Of a stretch of DNA of 64,000 nucleotides, positions 34,115-43,013 are shown piece after piece. Within the stretch, counting starts at the first letter, position 1; each line of letters starts with the position of its first letter. The notes below the pieces were generated by a model. That model was given only the letters and a program-made list of their open reading frames with translations, searched no databases and was not told where the DNA came from. Both the position numbers and the translations under genes were made by a program. Origin of the DNA: Anaerolineae bacterium (lineage in GTDB: Bacteria > Chloroflexota > Anaerolineae > Aggregatilineales > Phototrophicaceae); NCBI GenBank assembly GCA_022841825.1, contig JALHQT010000002.1:519276-583275 (forward strand), read 5' to 3'.

Positions 34115-35248
34115 ATGTTTGTATCGGTCATGCAGGAGCAGTTGGCAAAAGGACTGAGCATGGTCAGCCGCGCGGTTGACAGCCGCCCGGCACTGCCTGT
34201 GTTGAACAACGTGCTGCTTTCGACAGAAGATGCGCGCCTCAAACTCGCGGCGACCAATCTCGAACTCACCATCGTCTCGTACATTGGCGCGAAGGTCAAT
34301 CAGCCGGGGTCAATCACCCTGCCTGCCAAGACGCTGGGCGAGCTTGTCGCCAATCTCTCGCCGGAGCGCGTCGATATGCAGCTCGACAGCGCCACGCTCT
34401 CGATGCGCGTCATGTGTGGCACGACTCGTTCGGAGATTAAGGGCATCAGCGGTGCGGAATTCCCGCCCATCCCGGATGAGATGGATGCCGACGTGACGAT
34501 CCCCGGCAGAACCCTGCGCGACATGATCGCCCAGACGGCATTCGCCGCTGCGAAGGAAGACAGCCGCCCAATCCTGACCGGGCTGCTGACGCGCCTGGAG
34601 GACAACACGCTCACCATGGCGGCGGCGGACGGCTACCGCCTGGCGGTGCGCAGCGCCAAGATCGAGCAGAACTTCCCGCAGGCACGCGACATCGTCATCC
34701 CCGCGCGCTCGCTGCTGGAAGTCGCGCGCATCATCGGCGATGACGACGAACCGGTCGGCATCACCCTGCCGGGCAAGCGCGATCTCGTCATGTTCTACAT
34801 CAAGAATACCGTCGTCTCGTCGCAAATCCTCGAAGGGCGCTTCCCGGATTTCAACAGCATCATCCCGCGCTCGTACAGCACCAGCACCGTCGTCTACACT
34901 GACGACCTGCTGCGCGCCTGCAAACGCGCGGAAATCTTCGCCCGCGACAGCGCCAACAGCGCCCGCGTCTACATTAAGCCGCCCGCTCGCGCCAACGAAC
35001 CGGGCGAAGTCGTCGTCGTCGGACGCAGCGCCGAACGCGGCGAAAACGAGGGCATGGTCGATGCCTCGGTCGAAGGCGAGCCGCTCGAAGCGTCGTTCAA
35101 CATCCGCTACCTGATCGATGCGCTCGGCGTCATGCCTCACGAGCGCGTCGTCCTGCAAAGCAATGGTTCGGCGCATCCCGGCGTGCTGCGCCCGGAGGAC
35201 AGCGATAACTTCATCTACGTCCTGATGCCGATGGCGACACAGCGCTAA
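34115..35248 (+). CDS. dnaN: DNA polymerase III beta sliding clamp
   Basis: 377 residues, standard length. MFVSVMQEQLAKGLSMVSRA, VDSRPALPVLNNVLLST, AADGYRLAVRS, ARSLLEVARIIGD and the terminal FIYVLMPM are characteristic of the three-domain clamp. It encircles DNA and tethers polymerase III and repair proteins. Unusually, dnaA, recF and gyrB are absent on both sides: an MFS gene diverges upstream and a glycosyltransferase follows. I see no DnaA-box cluster, so this is not evidence of the origin. It could be the only dnaN relocated or a second copy. Confidence 0.95.
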   Translation: MFVSVMQEQLAKGLSMVSRAVDSRPALPVLNNVLLSTEDARLKLAATNLELTIVSYIGAKVNQPGSITLPAKTLGELVANLSPERVDMQLDSATLSMRVMCGTTRSEIKGISGAEFPPIPDEMDADVTIPGRTLRDMIAQTAFAAAKEDSRPILTGLLTRLEDNTLTMAAADGYRLAVRSAKIEQNFPQARDIVIPARSLLEVARIIGDDDEPVGITLPGKRDLVMFYIKNTVVSSQILEGRFPDFNSIIPRSYSTSTVVYTDDLLRACKRAEIFARDSANSARVYIKPPARANEPGEVVVVGRSAERGENEGMVDASVEGEPLEASFNIRYLIDALGVMPHERVVLQSNGSAHPGVLRPEDSDNFIYVLMPMATQR

Positions 35249-35259
35249 CGACGTGATGT

Positions 35260-35287
35260 GTAGGGGCGCAATATATTGCGCCCCTAC
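35260..35287. repeat. Perfect 28-bp palindrome after dnaN
   Basis: GTAGGGGCGCAATA followed by its exact inverse TATTGCGCCCCTAC. The same family lies at 42960-42988. It lies 12 bases after the dnaN stop and 12 before the next start, so its hairpin could limit read-through, although no T-run follows. Confidence 0.72.
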
Positions 35288-35299
35288 GAAGCCTGCCCC

Positions 35300-36433
35300 A
35301 TGCACATCGGTCTTCTCGCCCCCGATCTCAACCCACATCACGGCTGGGGTGCCTACAGTCTCGGACTGATCGCCGCGCTGAGGCGTGCTGATGTGCGGCT
35401 GTCCGTCGTCGCCGCGCAGGACAGCCCCGCAGATGCTGCCCCCAACGCGCCGCGACTGCTGCCCTCCGTCAGCCCGCTGAGGCGCGCCTTCATCCTGCAT
35501 CAGCTCATGGCGCTGCCACAAACCCGCGCGCATCTGCGTACGTGTACCCATATTCACGCGCTGGTCGAACCCTACGCGCCGCTTGGCGCGTGGCTGTGCG
35601 GCAGCCGTCCGCTGATCATGACGGCGCACGGCACCTACGCGCGCCTGCCGGAACGCCGCTTCCCGAATGGCATGATCTACCGCCAGGCGTTTCGCCGCGC
35701 CCATATCATCGCCGTCAGCAGTCACACGGCGGGGATCGTGCAGGCGCTGCTGCCGGGCACGACGCCGACCGTCATCCCCAACGGCATTGACGCCGCCCGC
35801 TATCTGGCGCTGCCCCGCCAGCCCGCGCCAGAACCGACGCTCCTGTTCGTCGGCGGCGTCAAACCGCGCAAAGGCGTGCTGGAACTCATACGCGCGTTCG
35901 CGCGAACGCGCGCACAGCTTCCACAGGCACGCCTGTGGGTGGTCGGGGCGCTCACGCTCGACCCGGCGTATGTGGCGAGTGTGCAGGCTTGCATTGGCGA
36001 GCTTGGCTTGAGCGAGGCGGTGATCCTGCATGGGCGCTTGGACGATGACGATCTGCTGCTGCTTTACAGCCGGGCGTCGGCGTTCGTTCTGCCTGCGCAG
36101 GAAGTCGCGGGTGGGTTCGAGGGCTTCGGGCTGGCGCTGCTGGAAGCGAGCGCGGCGGGGCTGCCGGTCATCAGCACACGCGGAAGCGGGACTGAAGACG
36201 CGGTGCGCGACGGCGAAACCGGGCTGCTCGTCGCGCAGGACGATCCTCAGGCGCTTGTGGACACGCTGCTGCGCGTGCTGACCGACCCGGCGCTGGCGGC
36301 ACGTCTCGGCAGGGCAGGGCGTGCATATGCCGCAGCACAGACCTGGGATGCGGTCGCCGCGCGGGTCATTGCGGTGTACGAAGACGCGCGTGTGTCTGCG
36401 TTGAGAGATCCTCACACGTCCGACCTTGCCTGA
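35300..36433 (+). CDS. Family 4 glycosyltransferase
   Basis: 377 residues from the ATG at 35300 (MHIGLLAPDLNPHHGWGAY). GT-B fold with TAHGTYARLPERR, VIPNGIDAARYLAL, LLFVGGVKPRKGVLELIRA and the EX7E motif EGFGLALLE. It transfers a sugar from an activated nucleotide donor, probably in surface polysaccharide or glycolipid synthesis given the convergent flippase next to it. The last 22 bases overlap the convergent flippase gene. Confidence 0.88.
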   Translation: MHIGLLAPDLNPHHGWGAYSLGLIAALRRADVRLSVVAAQDSPADAAPNAPRLLPSVSPLRRAFILHQLMALPQTRAHLRTCTHIHALVEPYAPLGAWLCGSRPLIMTAHGTYARLPERRFPNGMIYRQAFRRAHIIAVSSHTAGIVQALLPGTTPTVIPNGIDAARYLALPRQPAPEPTLLFVGGVKPRKGVLELIRAFARTRAQLPQARLWVVGALTLDPAYVASVQACIGELGLSEAVILHGRLDDDDLLLLYSRASAFVLPAQEVAGGFEGFGLALLEASAAGLPVISTRGSGTEDAVRDGETGLLVAQDDPQALVDTLLRVLTDPALAARLGRAGRAYAAAQTWDAVAARVIAVYEDARVSALRDPHTSDLA

Positions 36434-37809
36434 TACAGCGCGCGCAGGCTCATCCACGCTGTCAATCCAACCGAGACGCCATAGACAACGACGATCATCC
36501 ATGCGCCTGTCAGCGCCGCGCTGCGCATCATATCAGCCGTGTCTGAAGCAGATACAGAATCTGAAATGCGTCCCAGGACGACAAAGCCGACCGGCAGTAC
36601 AATGCTAAACGCGATCAGTTTGTTTACGACAGCGCCCCAAATCCGGTTAAGCGCCCGGTACAACGGACCGAATACGCCGCCGACTGTCGAAATCGCGCCG
36701 AAGATCGCGGCCACGCTCAAGACCGGGATAATGTTGCGCCACGTCTCTCCCAACAAAGGCGGGACGAAGAGCGGCGCAAAGAGTGCCAACCCGCCGTAAA
36801 CACCCGCTGAGCCAATCGCCAGCGCCACCAGCACGCGCCCCATCACCCGCCACAAACCCTGGTAGTCGCGCGCGCCGACCCGCTGTGGAACGACTGCCCG
36901 CATGGTGTCAAAAAGCGCGCCTGTCAGCAGACTCAGGTTGTTGACGCCGTTGGTCGCGCTGATCAGATAGCCCGCCGCACGTTCGCCCGCCAGGACGCCC
37001 ACCAACTGTTGTGGAAGATAGAGCATGAGATTGCCCAGGCTCTTATCGACGGCGTTGGCGAAGCCGACTCCCAGATACGGGCGCAGCCTGACCCGCCGCA
37101 TTGCGCCGAAAACGCGCATCAGCGGCGGGAACTCGAGGTCGGTGTCCAGGCGTCGGCGGGCGTAGATGCTCCACGCCATCAGCATCGTGATGACCGAAAA
37201 GACCAGCCGCGCGGCAATCATGCTCTCTGCGAACGGGTGGATGAGGAGAGCGGTAATGACGCACACGGTCAGCGTAAGCTGGTTCAGTATCTGTAAGGTC
37301 GCAAAGGCGCGCATCTGCCGCCGCGCCAGCAGGGCGGTCGTGATGAGCACATAGAGGCTGTCGACGGGCAGCGCCAGCGCCAGCACCGCCGCCAGCAGCC
37401 CGACTCGCGCGCCGGAGGGATAGAGCGCGCCGGCGACCGCGCCGCCCAGCAGCCAGAGGAACAGCAGGATGATGCCGTGAACCATCCAACTGATCCGCAT
37501 GAATGCCGCCATCGTATCCAGCACGGCGGGCACGTCGCGCTTGCCAATGGCGATGCCCAGCAGCGTCGAGATGGTGCTGCCCATACCCGTGAAGTCAACG
37601 GTATAGAGCAGCATCAGAAAGCCATTCGCCAGTCCGTATACCCCGTACTCGCTGGGTCCCAGCAGGCGCAGCGTGATGATATACGAAAGCGCTGCCATCC
37701 CGGTCGCCACCAGCTTGCCAACCTGAAGGGCGAACGCATCGCGCACAAACCTGCTGCCCATGAGGCGGCGGCGCAGCGCCTGAAAACGTTCGGAGTGTAT
37801 CAGACCCAC
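36412..37809 (-). CDS. Polysaccharide flippase (Wzx/MATE-like)
   Basis: 465 residues with 12-14 membrane helices. FVRDAFALQVGKLVATGMAA, LRLLGPSEYGVYGLANGFLM and LAGERAAGYLISATNGVNNL are typical of the polysaccharide-biosynthesis export family, which flips lipid-linked oligosaccharides across the membrane. Start GTG at 37809, overlapping the methyltransferase by 10 bases; an ATG at 37761 is an alternative. Part of a minus-strand run with a methyltransferase, a glycosyltransferase and a small exporter, suggesting an exopolysaccharide or envelope-glycan locus. Confidence 0.85.
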   Translation of the reverse strand: MGLIHSERFQALRRRLMGSRFVRDAFALQVGKLVATGMAALSYIITLRLLGPSEYGVYGLANGFLMLLYTVDFTGMGSTISTLLGIAIGKRDVPAVLDTMAAFMRISWMVHGIILLFLWLLGGAVAGALYPSGARVGLLAAVLALALPVDSLYVLITTALLARRQMRAFATLQILNQLTLTVCVITALLIHPFAESMIAARLVFSVITMLMAWSIYARRRLDTDLEFPPLMRVFGAMRRVRLRPYLGVGFANAVDKSLGNLMLYLPQQLVGVLAGERAAGYLISATNGVNNLSLLTGALFDTMRAVVPQRVGARDYQGLWRVMGRVLVALAIGSAGVYGGLALFAPLFVPPLLGETWRNIIPVLSVAAIFGAISTVGGVFGPLYRALNRIWGAVVNKLIAFSIVLPVGFVVLGRISDSVSASDTADMMRSAALTGAWMIVVVYGVSVGLTAWMSLRALYQARSDV

Positions 37810-38546
37810 AGCAGCCCAATCCCATAGCGCCCGGTGTATGGCTCATGCACGATCTCTTCGACGCGCGCGCCGCTCGCCCGGATTTCGTCCCAAAGGCGAT
37901 CCACCTGAATGGTCGTGTCGCGCGTGTTCGGGCGGATGTCGTGGAACGCGATGAGTCCGCCAGGGCGCACCAGCGGCGCGTAGAGTTGATAATCCTTGCG
38001 GACGCCTTCGTAACGATGGTCGGCATCGATGAACAGAAAATCGACCGCCTGCCCGTCGAGCAGCGCCGAGACCTCGTCGCGCGTGCTCGCCTGCTGGCTG
38101 TCACGCCTCAGCAGCGTAAGCTGGCAGTCTGAACGGTTCGTCATGAGATGGCGATACAGACGCCCGCGCTGCTCAGGGTAGCCGCCGCCATGAATGCCGC
38201 CCGGCAGATCGACGCTGACGACATGGCGGGTTTGTGGCGAACACTGTGTCCACAGGAAGAGGGTCGCGCCATCGCGCGTGCCCAGCTCGACGATCACGCG
38301 CGGCGCAAGGGCTGCCACACGTTCCGTAAGCTGCGCGATCTCCCAACGGTGCTGGTTGGGGTAGAAGCCATGAAAAAAGCCCTGCCCTTTGTATGACCAG
38401 AGGACATCCGTCAATGCCTGCGTGGATGACGCCTTCGCAAGCTGCGCATCAAATTCGCGCGTGGAAAGCATCCAGTGCAGCGGCTCGGCAGTCTGATAAT
38501 ATGCCTGCCGCACTATCCGTCGCAGATTTGCGCCTGATTTTGACAC
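37800..38546 (-). CDS. CmcI-like class I SAM methyltransferase
   Basis: 248 residues. VIVELGTRDGATLFLW (SAM-binding loop), VVSVDLPGGIHGGGYPEQRG, VDFLFIDADHRYEGVRKDYQ and GGLIAFHDIRPNT are the motifs of the cephalosporin-hydroxylase/rhamnosyl O-methyltransferase family. In this context methylation of a glycan sugar is likely but unproven. Start GTG at 38546 is supported by GAGGA nine bases upstream, although this overlaps the preceding gene by 34 bases. Confidence 0.82.
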   Translation of the reverse strand: MSKSGANLRRIVRQAYYQTAEPLHWMLSTREFDAQLAKASSTQALTDVLWSYKGQGFFHGFYPNQHRWEIAQLTERVAALAPRVIVELGTRDGATLFLWTQCSPQTRHVVSVDLPGGIHGGGYPEQRGRLYRHLMTNRSDCQLTLLRRDSQQASTRDEVSALLDGQAVDFLFIDADHRYEGVRKDYQLYAPLVRPGGLIAFHDIRPNTRDTTIQVDRLWDEIRASGARVEEIVHEPYTGRYGIGLLWV

Positions 38547-39622
38547 AGAACGTCCTCGACAATCGTCTGCAAGCGTTGAAGCTGCGCTTCCCCAGCCAGA
38601 TGTTCCAGTACAAACTGTCGTCCCTGTTCCGCCAGTTTCGCCCGCAGCGCAGGCTGCTCGGCAAGCCTCACGATTGCTGCCGCCAGCGCATCTGGATCGC
38701 CAGGCGGCACGGTGATGAGGTGTTCGCCCGGAGTCAGAAACTCATGCAGCGCTGGCGACTCCGCTGTGATCACTGGGCGACCCCACGTCAGCGCATCCAG
38801 TACCTTGTTGGGGATGACATAGCGCGTCTTTTCTGCGTCCCCGAACACACCCAGCAGGACAGCACTCCTGGCAACCATTGTCTCAAGCTGGCTGAACGGG
38901 AACGAACCGCGCAGCAGGTGCACATTCGGCAGCCCCAACTCGTTCATCAGCGACTGCGCTTGCGGGAAAGAGTCGCCATCGCCGATCATCTCAAAGACGA
39001 GATCGTCGCGGTCGCGCAGTCGATCCGCCGCCCGCAGGATGACATCCACCCCCTGGAATGGGATATACGTTCCCACCCACTTAACGACGAGCACACCCGC
39101 GTCAGGGGATGGCAGCGCTGCGACGCCTTCACGCGCGGCGATGGGCAGCACCCGCATTCGCTCCGGCTCGATGCCCAACAGACGTCTGAACGCCTGGCGA
39201 TGCGCTTGAGTATCAGTCAGGCTGTCCATTCGTGCAATATTGAAGCGATCTATCAGGCGCGCGATCTGACGCTTCAAGCCCGGCGGATAGCCGCGATCTT
39301 CGTACGAGTCGGTCAAGCCGAGCATGTAGTCCAGCACGACTTTCTTGCGCATCAGTGTCGCCAGCAGCCAGACGAGCGGCGCGATGAGCTGATTTGAGTG
39401 AGGAATGAAGAGCCAATCGACCTGGCGGAAGGCGGGAAAGTGGCGCAGCAGCGCGAGTAAGCGCCGCCACGTCGGCGTTTGGCGCGATAACGGCAGATCG
39501 CGGATGGTATAGCCGAGATTCTGCAAGCCCTCAATGATGCTTTCCGAGCGCGGATAACCGGGCTTGCGAATGCCTACGACCCCCACTCGACGATACAACT
39601 CACTCACCGGGCGTGTTGTCAC
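38513..39622 (-). CDS. Family 4 glycosyltransferase
   Basis: 369 residues from a GTG at 39622 that overlaps the upstream stop as GTGA; a longer frame to 39700 was rejected. RVGVVGIRKPGYPRSESIIE is the N-terminal Rossmann start, VVKWVGTYIPFQGVDVILRA is donor-binding, and IPNKVLDALTWGRPVITAES is the C-terminal active-site region in place of a textbook EX7E. It belongs with the flippase and methyltransferase downstream. Sugar and acceptor unknown. Confidence 0.85.
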   Translation of the reverse strand: MTTRPVSELYRRVGVVGIRKPGYPRSESIIEGLQNLGYTIRDLPLSRQTPTWRRLLALLRHFPAFRQVDWLFIPHSNQLIAPLVWLLATLMRKKVVLDYMLGLTDSYEDRGYPPGLKRQIARLIDRFNIARMDSLTDTQAHRQAFRRLLGIEPERMRVLPIAAREGVAALPSPDAGVLVVKWVGTYIPFQGVDVILRAADRLRDRDDLVFEMIGDGDSFPQAQSLMNELGLPNVHLLRGSFPFSQLETMVARSAVLLGVFGDAEKTRYVIPNKVLDALTWGRPVITAESPALHEFLTPGEHLITVPPGDPDALAAAIVRLAEQPALRAKLAEQGRQFVLEHLAGEAQLQRLQTIVEDVLCQNQAQICDG

Positions 39623-40053
39623 CCTTGCAGCGCTCCGATCCCCAGGCTGATTACCAGCATGATCGCCACGCTCCAGAGTGCCGCGCCCGCTGCCATCCAC
39701 AGGATCAGCCGCAGCGGAGGCGTTCCCAGCGCCAGCGCGAGCAGCGCGCCCATCTGTGAGCCTATCGTGATCGGAGCCAGCAGCGCCAGACCTGCCACCC
39801 CATATCGCCCCCAGACCCGCCAGAACAACTGCTGTGGGTTTGGTTCCAGCGACAGATTGAAACGCCGCATCAACCAGGCACGCAGGGGAACGCCGCCGAA
39901 CGCCACGATCAGCACCCCGCAGACGTAGCTTGCCCAGGCGGTCAGCGCGGCGACAGCGGGCAGCAGCCCCAGCGCGATTCCCGCCGGGATCGCGCCGATG
40001 AAGTAGAAGAACGCCAGCGTGAACGTGCTGGTGACGGCGGCAAGAATATCCAC
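39619..40053 (-). CDS. Small membrane exporter-like protein (Sm_multidrug_ex type)
   Basis: 144 residues, four to five hydrophobic segments. FYFIGAIPAGIALGLLPAV and YGVAGLALLAPITIGSQMGA, then LLALALGTPPLR, resemble the COG2426 small multidrug-export family by gross pattern; I am only moderately sure. The gene overlaps the glycosyltransferase downstream (GTGA) and starts 10 bases after the BLUF gene, so the three are co-translated. Confidence 0.55.
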   Translation of the reverse strand: MDILAAVTSTFTLAFFYFIGAIPAGIALGLLPAVAALTAWASYVCGVLIVAFGGVPLRAWLMRRFNLSLEPNPQQLFWRVWGRYGVAGLALLAPITIGSQMGALLALALGTPPLRLILWMAAGAALWSVAIMLVISLGIGALQG

Positions 40054-40062
40054 AAAGCGCTC

Positions 40063-40482
40063 TTAGAAGTACGTCCGGTCGCGGAATTGTTCCAGCAGTG
40101 CCACCGCGCGCGAAGGATGTGCTTCAAAGTACGAATGCTCAAAAGGTTTGTCGAGGAAGTCGCTGAAACCGCTGATTTCCTGCGTATCGACCTTGTTGAA
40201 GCCCATTGACCACTGTTCGAACGAACGCTCCTGAACGGGCGACCTGGCGACCACCAGCACGCTGCTGTGTCGCACATCCTGTTTGATCTTGTTGAACAGG
40301 GTATCGACGACCGATTCGTCGCCTTCCAGTGCCTGGATGAAATAGCCATCGCGATAGAGGAGCATGCCGCTGACATCCAGCGAAGCGTTCTTTTCGCGCG
40401 CCACCCGCAGAATATCCTGTAGTGCTTCATCGCTCATATCGTTCGTCGCAAGGCTTACGTAGACCAGTGAGAACAATCCCAT
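40063..40482 (-). CDS. BLUF-domain blue-light photoreceptor
   Basis: 139 residues, almost all BLUF domain. Key residues have the exact spacing of AppA: Y8 (LVYVS), N32 (KNASLDVSGMLLY), Q50 (FIQALEGD), W91 and M93 (QWSMGF). FAD bound here undergoes a hydrogen-bond switch in blue light. A short C-terminal tail has no output domain, so signalling must be through a partner protein. It is the first gene of the minus-strand run with the exporter, glycosyltransferase, methyltransferase and flippase, which hints at light control of envelope glycan, by inference only. Confidence 0.92.
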   Translation of the reverse strand: MGLFSLVYVSLATNDMSDEALQDILRVAREKNASLDVSGMLLYRDGYFIQALEGDESVVDTLFNKIKQDVRHSSVLVVARSPVQERSFEQWSMGFNKVDTQEISGFSDFLDKPFEHSYFEAHPSRAVALLEQFRDRTYF

Positions 40483-40604
40483 ACCCTACCTCCCAAGCAC
40501 TCGGCAGATACTGTCCATCATATAGCGGTATTCGCTTGGTGCGAGCTTCAGGAAGACGACATATCCTTGGAAGTTCACCACTCCCCACCCGATGTGTTCA
40601 CCGC

Positions 40605-41420
40605 CTAGCTGCGACGAAGGGCACCGTAGTTGATCATGCCGTAGCCTGAGATCCGCTCATAGAACAGATCGTCAAGCTGTTGAATCGTGGAAGAGGTGCC
40701 CCGCGTGTCCAGCGGTTCCTGCACATCGAAGAAGTACCAGGGCGAAATCCAGTGCGGGTACTCCAGGCGCTTGACATGCATCGGCAGCCCGGAAAGCGCC
40801 AGGCGCGCCGTCGCCTTGCGGACGCCCGCAGGCAGCGACTCGACGTTCTCCCACTCCGCGCTCTGGAAGCTGACCTGTCCCACCAGCTCCATGGTCGCCA
40901 GGATTGAATCGAGGTCTGCACCGCGAAATGCGAACTGTACCGACCAGACCTTATCGCGGTTGACCGTCCGCGAATCGACCTGGGTAAGCGCGTCGGCGAC
41001 CACGTTTTCCAACCACTGGTTGAAGGTGGTCCCGGTCACTTCTACCTCGCTTGCGTCCTGATGAATGAAGTGAATATCAGCATCCCCATCCGCCTTCGCC
41101 TTCAAGGCGAAGAGGTCGCCGCTGCCGTTGTGCCCAAAGGGCAGCAGCTTCATGTCGATTTCGCCATAAACGCCATCCAGCAAGTCGCGTCGCGCCGCCG
41201 TGTATTCCGCGATAGACTCAAATAAAAGGACACCGTTGCTGGCGACATTCGTCAAATCCTGGAACAATCCCACAGTCCCCAGAAGATCCTTCAGACATCT
41301 GGGCAATGGCATTCCAACCGCCTGCCCCAGCCGCTGCAACGCCGCGTCTGCCAGAGGGCGACGCGCGATCCGATCCCAGTACGGATCAAGCTGCGCCAGT
41401 ATGCGGAGGGTGGTGCTCAT
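40605..41420 (-). CDS. SMI1/KNR4 (SUKH)-like protein of unknown function
   Basis: 271 residues from the ATG at 41420, which has AAGGGG nine bases upstream; the longer frame to 41579 is rejected. MPLPRCLKDLLGTVGLFQDL, NGVLLFESIAEY, LLPFGHNGSGDLFALK and TTFNQWLENVV follow the SUKH pattern (folded core of cell-wall regulators and of immunity proteins). The C-terminal 100 residues are not recognised. SUKH proteins often neutralise nuclease toxins, but no toxin gene lies beside it. It precedes the BLUF gene on the same strand, 122 bases away. Confidence 0.7.
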   Translation of the reverse strand: MSTTLRILAQLDPYWDRIARRPLADAALQRLGQAVGMPLPRCLKDLLGTVGLFQDLTNVASNGVLLFESIAEYTAARRDLLDGVYGEIDMKLLPFGHNGSGDLFALKAKADGDADIHFIHQDASEVEVTGTTFNQWLENVVADALTQVDSRTVNRDKVWSVQFAFRGADLDSILATMELVGQVSFQSAEWENVESLPAGVRKATARLALSGLPMHVKRLEYPHWISPWYFFDVQEPLDTRGTSSTIQQLDDLFYERISGYGMINYGALRRS

Positions 41421-41599
41421 AACGTGCCCCTTCTTTAAGAGGTTTTTTAACAGGTCGGTGCATATACTAGCATAGCCGAAGGGTTTTTCGTACAGGACTC
41501 CCTTCCTTAAAAATTGGGCGACCAATTCTTGTTCTGACGCGAAACTGGGAACGCTTTGCGGTGTATGATCATAAAGCACTGAGATGAAAGAACCTGCCT

Positions 41600-42928
41600 G
41601 TGCCGAATCCCTTTCCGCCGCCTATCACCTCGCCCGGTTGGTCGATGCGTACCAAACGCGGTGTGCTGATCGCTGTCGTCGTCCTGGTCTTACTCGCGAT
41701 CTGGCGCCTGAACGAAGCGCTGCCCCTCATCATCATCTCGATGGTGTTGGCGTATCTCTTCAATCCTCTGACGAGCTTTCTCGAAAGGCGCGTCACGCGC
41801 GTCCTGCCTGCCCCTCGCAACTGGGCGATCCTGCTGACGCTGATTGGCGTCATCTCGCTCTTCATCATCATCATCCTGGTCATCCTGCCTGTTGTCTTCG
41901 CCCAGCTCGAAGAATTCGGCAATCGTCTGCCCCGTCTGCTGGCGCAGCTTCAGACGAGCGCAGAATCCTGGCTGAATCAGCCGATCATCATCAATAATCA
42001 GCCGCTCATGCTGGATGGTGAGCCGCTCATCCCACTGGAACAGCTCCGCCTGTTAAACGATGGCGAAGACTTCAGCATCGCGCAACAGTTCCGCGATCTG
42101 AACATGGTCGAACTGGCGCGCAGCTCGATCAGTTCACTGACAGGTCCGGCAGTGGATGTCGTTGGCGGCGCACTCAGCTTCACCATCAACGCTATCTTCC
42201 TGCTCACGCTGCTCTTCTACTGGCTCAAGGATGGCAGTAAATTCGTCAGTGTCATCGTCGATTTCTTCCCCTACAGCTATCGCAGCGATGCCAGTCGCCT
42301 GATCTACGAGTTGGGACGGGTCTGGAATGCCTATCTGCGTGGGCAGCTTTTCCTCTCCAGCTTCGTCGGCATGATGGTCTTCACCGCTGCAACCCTGCTC
42401 GGCGTACCGAACGCGCCCACGCTGGCGCTCATCTCCGGCGTCCTGGAGTTCATCCCGACCCTTGGACCCCTGATCGCCATCATCCCGGCGATCCTGCTGG
42501 CGCTTGGATCGTCATCCGCCACGCTGCCATCGCTGGAAGGGGTACCGTTTGCGGTAGCCGTCATCATCACCTGGGTCGCCATCCAGAACATCCAGGCGAT
42601 CATCGTCTCGCCGCGTGTCATGGGCAGCCGCCTGAATTTGCATCCTGTCGTCGTCATCATCGGCGTCATCTCCGGCGCGACGCTGGCAGGCGCGCTCGGC
42701 ATCATCCTCGCGGCACCCACCATCGCCACACTGCGCATGTTCGGGCAGTACATCTACGGCAAGCTGACGGATGTGCCGCCGTTCCCGCCCGTCGTCACCC
42801 AGCGTACCCCCTCGTCGCCGTCGCCAATGGCAGGTGCCCGCCAGATTCTTGCCTGGCTGCGACGCACCGCACTGGCGATCCAGCGCTGGGTACAGGCGCG
42901 CCTGGCGGGCAAGACGGTTGCGGGATAG
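41600..42928 (+). CDS. AI-2E family transporter
   Basis: 442 residues beginning at a GTG. It has two N-terminal helices, a soluble middle segment (about 100-170), then five to six helices, with FLLTLLFYWLKDGSKF, YLRGQLFLSSFVGMMVFTAA, ISGVLEFIPTLGPLIAIIPA and IIVSPRVMGSRLNLHPVVVI typical of the family (formerly UPF0118). Members export autoinducer-2 or exchange Na+/H+ or other ions; the substrate here is unknown. The C-terminal 40 residues are Pro/Ser- then Arg-rich and variable. A palindromic repeat follows. Confidence 0.88.
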   Translation: MPNPFPPPITSPGWSMRTKRGVLIAVVVLVLLAIWRLNEALPLIIISMVLAYLFNPLTSFLERRVTRVLPAPRNWAILLTLIGVISLFIIIILVILPVVFAQLEEFGNRLPRLLAQLQTSAESWLNQPIIINNQPLMLDGEPLIPLEQLRLLNDGEDFSIAQQFRDLNMVELARSSISSLTGPAVDVVGGALSFTINAIFLLTLLFYWLKDGSKFVSVIVDFFPYSYRSDASRLIYELGRVWNAYLRGQLFLSSFVGMMVFTAATLLGVPNAPTLALISGVLEFIPTLGPLIAIIPAILLALGSSSATLPSLEGVPFAVAVIITWVAIQNIQAIIVSPRVMGSRLNLHPVVVIIGVISGATLAGALGIILAAPTIATLRMFGQYIYGKLTDVPPFPPVVTQRTPSSPSPMAGARQILAWLRRTALAIQRWVQARLAGKTVAG

Positions 42929-42959
42929 GCAGCAGAACGGTTATCATCAGCCTGGATCT

Positions 42960-42988
42960 GTAGGGGTGCAATGCGATTGCGCCCCTAC
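42960..42988. repeat. Palindromic repeat after the AI-2E transporter gene
   Basis: GTAGGGGTGCAAT, three-base loop GCG, ATTGCGCCCCTAC. Same family as 35260-35287, again directly after a stop codon and shortly before a start. Confidence 0.7.
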
Positions 42989-43013
42989 GAGTTACGCCGA
43001 AAGGACAGTCCAC

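Noticed and set aside
32844-34157. Plus-strand frame of 437 codons opposite the MFS exporter
   Set aside because: Highly Arg/Gln/His-rich shadow with no hydrophobic pattern; the opposite strand is a clear 12-helix transporter.
35260-35287. Rho-independent terminator for dnaN
   Set aside because: The stem is perfect but no T-run follows on either side, and the same palindrome recurs elsewhere, so it is listed as a repeat.
34041-35300. Chromosomal origin near dnaN
   Set aside because: No dnaA, recF or gyr genes and no cluster of DnaA-box-like 9-mers seen by eye; dnaN alone is not enough.
34310-36502. Minus-strand frame of 730 codons across dnaN and the glycosyltransferase
   Set aside because: Antisense to two well-identified genes; Arg/Asp/His-rich shadow composition.
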